Origin: Pedobacter panaciterrae
Lineage (GTDB): Bacteria; Bacteroidota; Bacteroidia; Sphingobacteriales; Sphingobacteriaceae
Length of the DNA: 64,000 nucleotides
Assembly: GCF_001636695.1 (NCBI RefSeq)
Contig: NZ_LGEL01000001.1
Coordinates: 1 to 64,000, forward strand
Direction: 5' to 3'
The notes under the pieces are model-generated. The model saw only the letters and a program-made list of their open reading frames with translations. It made no database searches and was not told the origin of the DNA. Positions 37,947-45,333 of the stretch are shown one piece after another. How positions within the stretch are numbered: position 1 is the stretch's first letter; every line of letters begins with the position of its first letter. Made by a program: the position numbers and the translations under genes.

Positions 37947-37978
37947 TTTGTTTAAAGAGATATTTATAAATATGTTTG
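37947..37978 (+). promoter_or_regulatory. Bacteroidota-type promoter of the lipoprotein gene
   Basis: TTTG at 37947-37950, a 20-bp spacer and TATGTTTG at 37971-37978 fit the -33/-7 consensus very well. The ATG of the lipoprotein gene follows 36 bp later. Confidence 0.65.
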
Positions 37979-38014
37979 ACACCTGCTAATCGCTAACATT
38001 TCAAAAGATAACTG

Positions 38015-38821
38015 ATGAGTACATTAAAATTTAAATACGCTATTACAATTGCTGGAATTATACTTGTAATTGCGTCTTGTAAAAAGAGTAAGTCTGGTAA
38101 AGAAGAAAAACCTGTGGAAACAGATAAACCAGTTATTACAGATGCTGTGAAAAAATTGTTCATTCCCATAAAGCTGGAGTCGGAAAATCTGACCATTAAC
38201 TTAAAATACAGCGAGAATTCAGCTCTTATATCAGAAATTAATGGCTCTGATGGCTACAGTGTTAAAATCAATTATGAGAACCAACTGCCATTTAAAGGTC
38301 TTAAATACAAAAACAACTTACCTTTTAAATCTATTTATTTTAGAAAAATATCTAATACGGATTTAAAGGTTACATTATTCGATGTAGATGGTAAAGTAGA
38401 AATACCTACAGGCTCCCTGATATTGACGAGAAATCCTAAAGATCAACTTACCTCTATCCAGGGATCAGGTAACGGCCCATCCTATCCATATAAGGAAAGC
38501 ACATGGTCTTACAGCCCGGCTGGAAATGTATCAGATATTACTGTAAAAGACTCACATATTGACACCACTCCCATTAGATACACACATGACGAAAAGAATG
38601 GGATCTTCAAAAACATACAGCATGCACAACTATTATTTCTTGAAATCGGATATAGCTTTTTTTGTGCTGATATAAACAATAGAACAAGCTATTCAAATAC
38701 GGACAAGCCATTAGAAAATACCGATTTCATTTACCAATACAATGCCGATGACTATCCCAAACAACTTACCATAACGCAAAGCAAACAAACTTTTAAGATC
38801 ACTTATCTCGAACTTAAATAA
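38015..38821 (+). CDS. Lipoprotein of unknown function
   Basis: A 268-residue protein with a lipoprotein signal (LVIASCKK, Cys22) and a lysine/glutamate-rich linker after it. The rest is predicted beta-rich, with short repeated Tyr-containing strands (SYPYKESTWSYSPAGNVSDI, DFIYQYNADDYPKQLTI) that recall DUF4595/YD-like surface lipoproteins of Bacteroidota, but the similarity is too weak for a name. It has its own good promoter. It converges with the M1 peptidase gene with only 5 bp between the two stops and no terminator in between. Confidence 0.75.
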   Translation: MSTLKFKYAITIAGIILVIASCKKSKSGKEEKPVETDKPVITDAVKKLFIPIKLESENLTINLKYSENSALISEINGSDGYSVKINYENQLPFKGLKYKNNLPFKSIYFRKISNTDLKVTLFDVDGKVEIPTGSLILTRNPKDQLTSIQGSGNGPSYPYKESTWSYSPAGNVSDITVKDSHIDTTPIRYTHDEKNGIFKNIQHAQLLFLEIGYSFFCADINNRTSYSNTDKPLENTDFIYQYNADDYPKQLTITQSKQTFKITYLELK

Positions 38822-38826
38822 CTATT

Positions 38827-41391
38827 TTATTGCTTTAATAACTTTTGTGCTCTAAATAAATTATCAGAACATTGAAGGATTTTGGCTTTTAACTTTGGAT
38901 TATAATCTGGATTCTTTTCCAAAAAGTCTTGCACTACCTCTAGAGCTTCTGCACTCTGATAATACCCAAAGGTAGTTTGAAGCCAATTCTGAGGGAAAAA
39001 GATATCTCCTGTTTTTTGTATTTCAGTTAACATGCCAAGGCTTTTGGCAAGGTATTTAAACGAAGTTGCCTGTCTTAGCGGATGATGAAGATAATACAAA
39101 GCCGTTCCAACATTCGATTCCTTTTCTCTATTCGATTTTAGCTCAAGACTCTTAAAGAAGGCATCCCTTTTTACTTCTGAAGATGATACAGCAGGCATGA
39201 TAAACTCAAACCTTTTTCTTCTGTCCACATTACTTATCCTCTTAAGTTGTTTACTTAAAATTAAGCTATCACCATCCCTTAGAACCAAAGAAAAAGCCAA
39301 TGAGGTGTAGTCTTCTTCCGTAAGTTTTAGTCCCGCTGGAACTTTTTGACCTTCCCAAATTGTATTTAATCGATCAAAGGCTTCAACTGATAGAAATATG
39401 TCCTGGTAATTCTTAAAAAGCACTTTCTTATTGTTGGATAAACTTTGGTTTTGCATGGCACTCCACAGCACATTTTCTAAAGATGCAGATAAATCAGCCC
39501 TGTCAGAGGCAGAGATAAATCCCCAATAAATACTGCTGATATAATTGCTTATTAGTTTCAAATTTAATTCTTCCTTTTCCTGCTCTAAACCTTTCATAAA
39601 CAGCTTTAAAAGCTCAGATGGCTTAATATACCTTCCGCTTAACATATTCTCATACAATGAGATGTAAGCAGCGGCCCTGCTCAAGGGTTTATCAATCAAG
39701 TATATCTTATTGAACATTGCGTTATCCAGTGGCCAAAGTCCATATCCTTGTCCTGATGAATTAAACAAAACAAATGATGGAATATCCATTCCTTCAGCCT
39801 CTCTTAGCTTAATTTCTTTACTATTCAGGTTAACTGTTAATTCTTTACTATACCCGGGATAATAAAGGGTAATTTCCATTAGCTGTGGCCAAATCCTGCT
39901 TGCTCCATACTCCGGAACCTGTTTAATTATGAATTCACTAATTTTATTATGAGAGGTCTTAACTGCATAATCTATCATAGGTCTTCCGGCTTCATTTACC
40001 CAGACTTTATTCCATTTGTTTAAATCACTATCTGAATGTTTGTTGAGAATTGCTATTAAGTCCGGCCATGAAGCATTTTTATTCGCAAATTTCTTTAGAT
40101 ATTCCTGCACGCCCAATTGAAACTTTTCTTTTCCCATCAAGCGTTCCAGTTGTCTCATCATAATTGGGGCTTTATGATAAATAATATTTCCATAGAGTGT
40201 TCCGGCATCATTTAAATTATCCAGATCTTGTCTTATTGGATTTGAGCCCATTGTACGATCTATACCATAAGCAGCAGGAAAATGGTCTATCAGGAACTTA
40301 AGTTCAAATGCTTCTTTCCCCGTAATACTCTCAGTACTCTTATCTGCCATAAAGTTTGCAAAAACCTCTTTCATCCAAACATCAGTAAACCAGTTCATGG
40401 TAACCAAGTCTCCAAACCACATATGGGCTGTTTCATGAGCAATTAAGTTATCACGTCCATTTAACTGGTCTTTAGTGGCCCCCTCATCCAGAAACAAGGC
40501 CGACGATTTATATTGAATTACACCTACATGTTCCATTCCTCCAAATTGAAAATCAGGTATAGCTACAAAACCAAATTTTTGAAACGGATAAGGAATTCCG
40601 GTCCAATGCTCCAAATAATTTAATGATTTTGAGTGAATATTAAACACTTCATTAAGGCTGTTTTTTATAGTAAGCGGATCTGTCTCTCTATATAAAAAAT
40701 CGCTCATCATATTTCCAACTTTATCATTTGCAAGTGTAAATTTTCCAGCCGCAAAAGCGAACAAATAGGTGCTTAAGGTATCTGATGTATTAAATTGATA
40801 AGTTTTACGATTGTTTACAATCAAAGAATCCTTTAATGTAGCATTAGCCAATGCCTTCCAATTTGCATGAATTTTTAAAGTAAGATTATAGGTTGCTTTT
40901 AAGTCAGGCTGATCAAAACATGGAAAAACTGTCCTTGCTCTATCCGGAACGAACAAAGTATACATATAATCGCTGTTCCTGTTAAGCGCAGCCTCGCCTG
41001 CTTCAAAATTCAAACCTATTACATTTATTCCTTGTTTTAAATATTTCGAATCTATAATCAGATGCTCATCCTTGTGGTTTACCGTAACAGTTCTTCCGTT
41101 AACCGTCAAAGTTTTTATCTTTTTGGCATCTTCTCTAAAATCAAGCTGCAGGGGATATTTATTAATACTTAGTTGAAATGTAATTTCCTCTGCAGCATTA
41201 ATAATCTCAGTTCTATCTTTAGGAATATCCAGCTCCAATTTGTAATTAATATTACTTAAAATCGATTTACGATAAACTGCCAGCTTTTTCGAAACCCCTG
41301 CCTCTGTTATAGGCTCTGAGGCATATTTCAAACCAGAACACGAAACAAAAAAGAGAGCTAAAATTGATATTGTACTACGCAAATTTACCAT
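38827..41391 (-). CDS. M1 family metallopeptidase (aminopeptidase N-like) lipoprotein
   Basis: The start chosen is ATG 41391, since MVNLRSTISILALFFVSCSG is a lipoprotein signal with Cys18; the frame extends 21 codons upstream without one. The 854-residue product has the N-terminal beta-saddle domain, the exopeptidase motif as GGMEHVG (GxMEN in the classic family), and the zinc site HETAHMWFGD (His319, Glu320, His323) with a Glu about 19 residues later (MKEVFANFMADK). The C-terminal half is helical as in ERAP/aminopeptidase N. It removes N-terminal residues from peptides, probably in the periplasm or at the outer membrane. Confidence 0.92.
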   Translation of the reverse strand: MVNLRSTISILALFFVSCSGLKYASEPITEAGVSKKLAVYRKSILSNINYKLELDIPKDRTEIINAAEEITFQLSINKYPLQLDFREDAKKIKTLTVNGRTVTVNHKDEHLIIDSKYLKQGINVIGLNFEAGEAALNRNSDYMYTLFVPDRARTVFPCFDQPDLKATYNLTLKIHANWKALANATLKDSLIVNNRKTYQFNTSDTLSTYLFAFAAGKFTLANDKVGNMMSDFLYRETDPLTIKNSLNEVFNIHSKSLNYLEHWTGIPYPFQKFGFVAIPDFQFGGMEHVGVIQYKSSALFLDEGATKDQLNGRDNLIAHETAHMWFGDLVTMNWFTDVWMKEVFANFMADKSTESITGKEAFELKFLIDHFPAAYGIDRTMGSNPIRQDLDNLNDAGTLYGNIIYHKAPIMMRQLERLMGKEKFQLGVQEYLKKFANKNASWPDLIAILNKHSDSDLNKWNKVWVNEAGRPMIDYAVKTSHNKISEFIIKQVPEYGASRIWPQLMEITLYYPGYSKELTVNLNSKEIKLREAEGMDIPSFVLFNSSGQGYGLWPLDNAMFNKIYLIDKPLSRAAAYISLYENMLSGRYIKPSELLKLFMKGLEQEKEELNLKLISNYISSIYWGFISASDRADLSASLENVLWSAMQNQSLSNNKKVLFKNYQDIFLSVEAFDRLNTIWEGQKVPAGLKLTEEDYTSLAFSLVLRDGDSLILSKQLKRISNVDRRKRFEFIMPAVSSSEVKRDAFFKSLELKSNREKESNVGTALYYLHHPLRQATSFKYLAKSLGMLTEIQKTGDIFFPQNWLQTTFGYYQSAEALEVVQDFLEKNPDYNPKLKAKILQCSDNLFRAQKLLKQ

Positions 41392-41503
41392 AGCAACGAA
41401 TTTAAGATTTTGTTGAATTAAAGCGTCAAATAAGTGGTAATTTAGCATCGACAAAACTTAGATCAGTTCAGTTCAAGCTGGCTGTATCATCTAAAACAAT
41501 TTT

Positions 41504-42358
41504 ATGATCATGAAAAAGACATTAAAGACAGTACTGCTCGTAGCACTGGCAGTATCATTACAGTCTGAACTTAAGGCACAAGGCTTAAAAATGCCACAAC
41601 CAAGCTCAGGTCAAACGATTTCTCAGGATTTTGGCTTGGGTAAAGTAACAATTAGTTACTCCCGCCCAAACACTAAAGGGCGTAAAATCTTTGGTGGATT
41701 AGAACCATATGGTTCTGTATGGAGAACTGGTGCTAACTCTGCAACTACAATTGCTTTTACGGAAGCTGTCAAAATTGGAGGAAAAGATCTTCCTGCCGGA
41801 GATTACGAATTATTCACTATTCCCGGAGAGAACGAATGGACAGTAATTATAAACAAAGGATCAAAACAATGGGGAGCCTATGAATATAAAGAAAGTGATG
41901 ATGTATTACGCATAAAAGTTAAACCAGCTAAGCTTAAAGAAAAAGTAGAAACATTTACTATCCAATTTGCTGACGTATATCCAAGTACTGCCAAATTGCA
42001 GCTAATGTGGGAAAACACAGCTTTAACAATTGACCTGTCTACTGATTTCGATGCTAAAGTAATGGCAGGTATTGATGAAGCTATGAAAGGTGAGAAAAAA
42101 CCTTACTTCCAGGCTGCCGCCTATTACCTTGAAACTGGAAAAGACCTGAAAAAAGCTCTTGAATGGGCAACAGCTGCTGAAACAGCAGATCCTAAAGCAC
42201 CTTGGGTTAAATTGTTAAAAGGACGTATCCAGTTAAAATCGGGCGATAAAAAATCCGCTGCTGCTACTGCAGAAGAAGGTATAAAATTAGCTACTGAGCT
42301 TAAAAATCCGGAATATGTTAGATTACATACAGGCTTATTAGCTGAAGCTAAGAAATAG
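41504..42358 (+). CDS. DUF2911 domain protein with C-terminal TPR-like tail
   Basis: A 284-residue exported protein. The signal peptide ends near LKAQ (about residue 26); the ATG two codons inside (41510) is an equally good start. DUF2911 covers about 35-175: ISQDFGLGKVTISYSRPNTKGRKIFGG, YGSVWRTGANSATTIAFTE and LPAGDYELFTIPG are its hallmarks. Residues 195-284 are helical and TPR-like (AAYYLETGKDLKKALEWATAA). DUF2911 proteins are common in Bacteroidota, and their role is unknown. Divergent from the M1 peptidase gene and followed by a strong terminator. Confidence 0.88.
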   Translation: MIMKKTLKTVLLVALAVSLQSELKAQGLKMPQPSSGQTISQDFGLGKVTISYSRPNTKGRKIFGGLEPYGSVWRTGANSATTIAFTEAVKIGGKDLPAGDYELFTIPGENEWTVIINKGSKQWGAYEYKESDDVLRIKVKPAKLKEKVETFTIQFADVYPSTAKLQLMWENTALTIDLSTDFDAKVMAGIDEAMKGEKKPYFQAAAYYLETGKDLKKALEWATAAETADPKAPWVKLLKGRIQLKSGDKKSAAATAEEGIKLATELKNPEYVRLHTGLLAEAKK

Positions 42359-42387
42359 CAATAGAATTCCCGAGTTTAAGCTTTAAA

Positions 42388-42427
42388 ATAAAAGACCGGA
42401 TGCCTAAATCAGTATCCGGTCTTTTAT
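42388..42427. terminator. Bidirectional intrinsic terminator
   Basis: A perfect 14-bp stem (42388-42401 with 42414-42427, core AGACCGGAT) and a 12-nt loop, with T-rich flanks on both strands. It lies between the convergent DUF2911 and sialidase-like genes. Confidence 0.9.
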
Positions 42428-42432
42428 TTTTC

Positions 42433-43464
42433 TCATTTACTCAAAACTATATGCTTAATATTCTTTCGATCAAAGGTATAAGTAATATGAACCTTCCCAT
42501 CCTTAGTCTGAATTATTGCCGGATAACTAAACTCTTTTTTAATATCACTATCTTCTAGTTTCATAATATCAGTCCATTTTTCCCCATCTTTCGACAAAGC
42601 GACATTTAACTTATATCGTCCATTAAACCATTCCTTTCCAGGAATAGTTGGATTATAAACAATCATATGCGTACCGTCTTTTAAAGTTTGGGCATCAGTT
42701 CCTGAATTAGGATTCATCAAACTAGTAGCACTTAATTCACTCCATGTTTTCCCACTATCATCAGACCATGACTCAACCACCGTTCCCTGCTTACTACGGC
42801 ATAGTATCTGTAACTTCTTTCCCACATGCATTAATATACTTGGTTGGATTACGTCAAATTTACTGCCTGGATCAACAGGAATAATTATCCATGTTTTACC
42901 TCCATCTGTTGATCTTTCAATGTGTGCACTCCATTTATCATCAGTTTCAGTGCTTGATGGCGATAAAATAGTCCCGTCTGCCAACTCAACAGGTTTATTT
43001 TTTATTGGGCCTAACACTCCTTCCGGTAATCTGGCTTTAGCCGACCATGTTTTTCCATTGTCATCTGAAGTTTGCACCATCCCCCACCACTCTCTGGGCG
43101 AGGGCCCTTCCTTATAAAACAAGAAAAGCCTTCCTTTCTTTGTTTTAAATAATACCGGGTTCCACAAAGGAGAGGCCCATTCACCATTTACTTTACCATC
43201 TGCAACAGCAACAGGACTAGTCCATTTTCCTTTCTCGTTTATAGATACCCAGATCCTTACATCCTTACTTCCTTCATGACTACCACCAAACCATGCAGCC
43301 ATTAATTTCCCACCATCAATTTCAACTAATGTAGACGCATGGCACTGATCAAATGGAGGATTGTTAAATATAAATTCATCTGTCACTTTCTTCCATGAAT
43401 GTTGTCCAAATACCACAACAGTAGAAACTGTTAAAATGAAGACTGTTAAAAAACTTCGTATCAT
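42433..43464 (-). CDS. Sialidase-like BNR-repeat protein (COG4692 type)
   Basis: A 343-residue exported protein with a six-bladed propeller pattern: Asp-box-like repeats SDDNGKTWS, STDGGKTWI, SDDSGKTWS and LSKDGEKWT. The signal peptide ends near residue 20 (VVVFGQ). Blocks such as MAAWFGGSHEGSKDVRIW and WWGMVQTSDDNGKTW place it with predicted neuraminidases of the COG4692 type, not with classical GH33 enzymes; the FRIP arginine motif of true sialidases is not evident. The real substrate may be another acidic or deoxy sugar. Its start lies only 1 bp after the SSS symporter stop, so the two are tightly coupled. Confidence 0.8.
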   Translation of the reverse strand: MIRSFLTVFILTVSTVVVFGQHSWKKVTDEFIFNNPPFDQCHASTLVEIDGGKLMAAWFGGSHEGSKDVRIWVSINEKGKWTSPVAVADGKVNGEWASPLWNPVLFKTKKGRLFLFYKEGPSPREWWGMVQTSDDNGKTWSAKARLPEGVLGPIKNKPVELADGTILSPSSTETDDKWSAHIERSTDGGKTWIIIPVDPGSKFDVIQPSILMHVGKKLQILCRSKQGTVVESWSDDSGKTWSELSATSLMNPNSGTDAQTLKDGTHMIVYNPTIPGKEWFNGRYKLNVALSKDGEKWTDIMKLEDSDIKKEFSYPAIIQTKDGKVHITYTFDRKNIKHIVLSK

Positions 43465-43465
43465 A

Positions 43466-45178
43466 TTATATATTATTTTTATTTCCTACAATTTCAGGCT
43501 TCTTAATTATACTTTGAATAATTACCGACAGAACAACCACCAATAAACACCCAATTACATTAAGCCATAAATAAGCTATAACATCAAGTTTACCAATAAT
43601 TACAATTACTATTTCAGTAAGTAAAGCCGCAAAAAATACAGCTCTTCCATTTACATGTCTCACATAAAAAGCGACTAGAAAAACGCCAAGTATGGTACCA
43701 TAAACATAAGAGCCAAGTATATTCACTGCCTCCAGCAAGTTACCGATCTTACTTGCGTAGAGTGCCATAACAATACAAATCACCCCCCAAAATACCGTAG
43801 CAAGTCTGGAAGCCTGTAAGTATTCATGGTCTGAGGCGTCTTTTTTAATCAGTCGCTTATAAATATCAATCACCGTTGTTGATGCCAATGAATTTAAGGC
43901 ACTCGCAGTAGACCCCATAGATGCAAGAAATATGATGGCAATTAATAACCCAATCAAGCCCTGTGGCAAATACTGAGTTACAAAACTTAAAAATATGTAA
44001 TTATTATCTTTTGTATTTGCATGCTCATCATTCTTAACCATTAAATCCGTAGCCTGTTTTCTTATCGACTTCTCTTTTTCATCTGCATGCTGTAATGCCT
44101 TTCTCTGCTGATCAATCAACAATTCATCATCTTTATCCAAAGCCGCATTCATTTTATTAACCTCAAGTTGTTTTTCTTCAAAAGCCCTATCATAGTCAGC
44201 CTTTATTTTATTCAGCTCAGGGTTATATTTACTGTTCTCCAACTTATTCAGTTCAAAGCTGTTAAAGAATATTGGTGGTTTATTATATTGATAGAAAGTG
44301 AATACCAATACCCCGATCAGTAATATCAGAAATTGCATAGGTATTTTAACAAGACCATTCATCAATAATCCCAGTCTGCTTTCACTAACTGAAGCCCCTG
44401 ATAAATACCGGCCAACCTGACTCTGATCAGTCCCAAAATATGACAACTGCAAAAAGAAGCCTCCTACTAATCCGGTCCATACTGTATACTGATTATTAGG
44501 ATCAAAAGTAAAATCTATTGCATTAGCTCTACCCATTTTACCAGCTATACTTATAGCTTTCACAAAGCCAATATCTGCAGGCAATAAATGTACTACCATA
44601 ATCCCCGCAGCAAATAAACCACAAAATATAATACTCATTTGAAGCATTTGTGTATAGGAAACCGCCTTTGTCCCTCCATAAACGGTATAAAACACCACCA
44701 GGCTTCCAATAAACAAAGTAGTATAAGTAGTATTGATGTTTAAAATAGTAGATAAAATAATGGAAGGCGCATAAATAGTAATACCAGTAGAAAGTCCTCT
44801 TTGCACAAGAAAAAGAAATGCAGTTAAAGCTCTTGTTTTAAGGTCAAACCGCTGTTCAAGATATTCATAAGCAGTATAAACCTTTAAACGATGAAATATA
44901 GGTACAAAAGTGATACACAGAACAATCATTGCCAGCGGTACACCAAAATAAAATTGCACAAAACTCATTCCTGAAGAATATGCTAGTCCTGGTGCAGACA
45001 AAAAAGTAATTGCACTAGCCTGTGTTGCCATAACCGAGAGACACACATGATACCATGGTAAAGATTGATTCCCAAGCAAGTAGCCTTGAATATTTTGAGC
45101 GCCACGACTTTTATAAATGCCGTAAACTACTATTACAACGAGTGTTAAAATTAATACTGCCCAATCTATAACGCTCAT
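43466..45178 (-). CDS. Sodium:solute symporter (SSS family)
   Basis: A 570-residue protein with about 13 membrane helices and the SSS core (WYHVCLSVMATQASAITFLSAPGLAYSSGMSF; LIAIIFLASMGSTASALNSLAS). SSS proteins couple sodium influx to uptake of sugars, sialic acids, amino acids or vitamins. Between helices lies a charged, coiled-coil-prone insertion at about residues 300-390 (KIKADYDRAFEEKQLEVNKM onward), absent from classical members. It overlaps the upstream small protein gene by ATGA and precedes the sialidase-like gene by 1 bp, so the three are probably co-translated. The likely substrate is the sugar freed by the neighbouring hydrolase and deacetylase (inference). Confidence 0.92.
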   Translation of the reverse strand: MSVIDWAVLILTLVVIVVYGIYKSRGAQNIQGYLLGNQSLPWYHVCLSVMATQASAITFLSAPGLAYSSGMSFVQFYFGVPLAMIVLCITFVPIFHRLKVYTAYEYLEQRFDLKTRALTAFLFLVQRGLSTGITIYAPSIILSTILNINTTYTTLFIGSLVVFYTVYGGTKAVSYTQMLQMSIIFCGLFAAGIMVVHLLPADIGFVKAISIAGKMGRANAIDFTFDPNNQYTVWTGLVGGFFLQLSYFGTDQSQVGRYLSGASVSESRLGLLMNGLVKIPMQFLILLIGVLVFTFYQYNKPPIFFNSFELNKLENSKYNPELNKIKADYDRAFEEKQLEVNKMNAALDKDDELLIDQQRKALQHADEKEKSIRKQATDLMVKNDEHANTKDNNYIFLSFVTQYLPQGLIGLLIAIIFLASMGSTASALNSLASTTVIDIYKRLIKKDASDHEYLQASRLATVFWGVICIVMALYASKIGNLLEAVNILGSYVYGTILGVFLVAFYVRHVNGRAVFFAALLTEIVIVIIGKLDVIAYLWLNVIGCLLVVVLSVIIQSIIKKPEIVGNKNNI

Positions 45179-45321
45179 TCGAAATATTTTGTAAATGCGT
45201 AAAAGATCAGGATCAGAAATATAAGCCAGCCAATCAGCAACCGGTAAAACTGTTTCCAGGTTTTCACAAAAGGCGGTAGCTCTTGCTCTGGTTTTCCCGG
45301 TACCGTATCATGTTCTGCCAT
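45175..45321 (-). CDS. Small single-helix membrane protein coupled to the SSS symporter
   Basis: A 48-codon ORF from ATG 45321 to TGA 45175-45177. The product starts MAEHDTVPGKPEQELPPFVK, continues with an amphipathic KTWKQFYR and then one strongly hydrophobic helix (LLIGWLIFLILIFYAF), ending TKYFE. Its stop overlaps the symporter start as ATGA, the mark of translational coupling, and it begins 12 bp after the PIG-L stop. SSS transporters of other types have short membrane partners (for example DUF4212 and DUF485 proteins), so an accessory or stabilising subunit is plausible. I do not recognise the family. Confidence 0.7.
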   Translation of the reverse strand: MAEHDTVPGKPEQELPPFVKTWKQFYRLLIGWLIFLILIFYAFTKYFE

Positions 45322-45333
45322 GCTGTTAATATA

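Noticed and set aside
42433-43464. True GH33 sialidase
   Set aside because: Asp-box repeats are present but the FRIP arginine motif and the rest of the catalytic site are not evident, so only sialidase-like is used.
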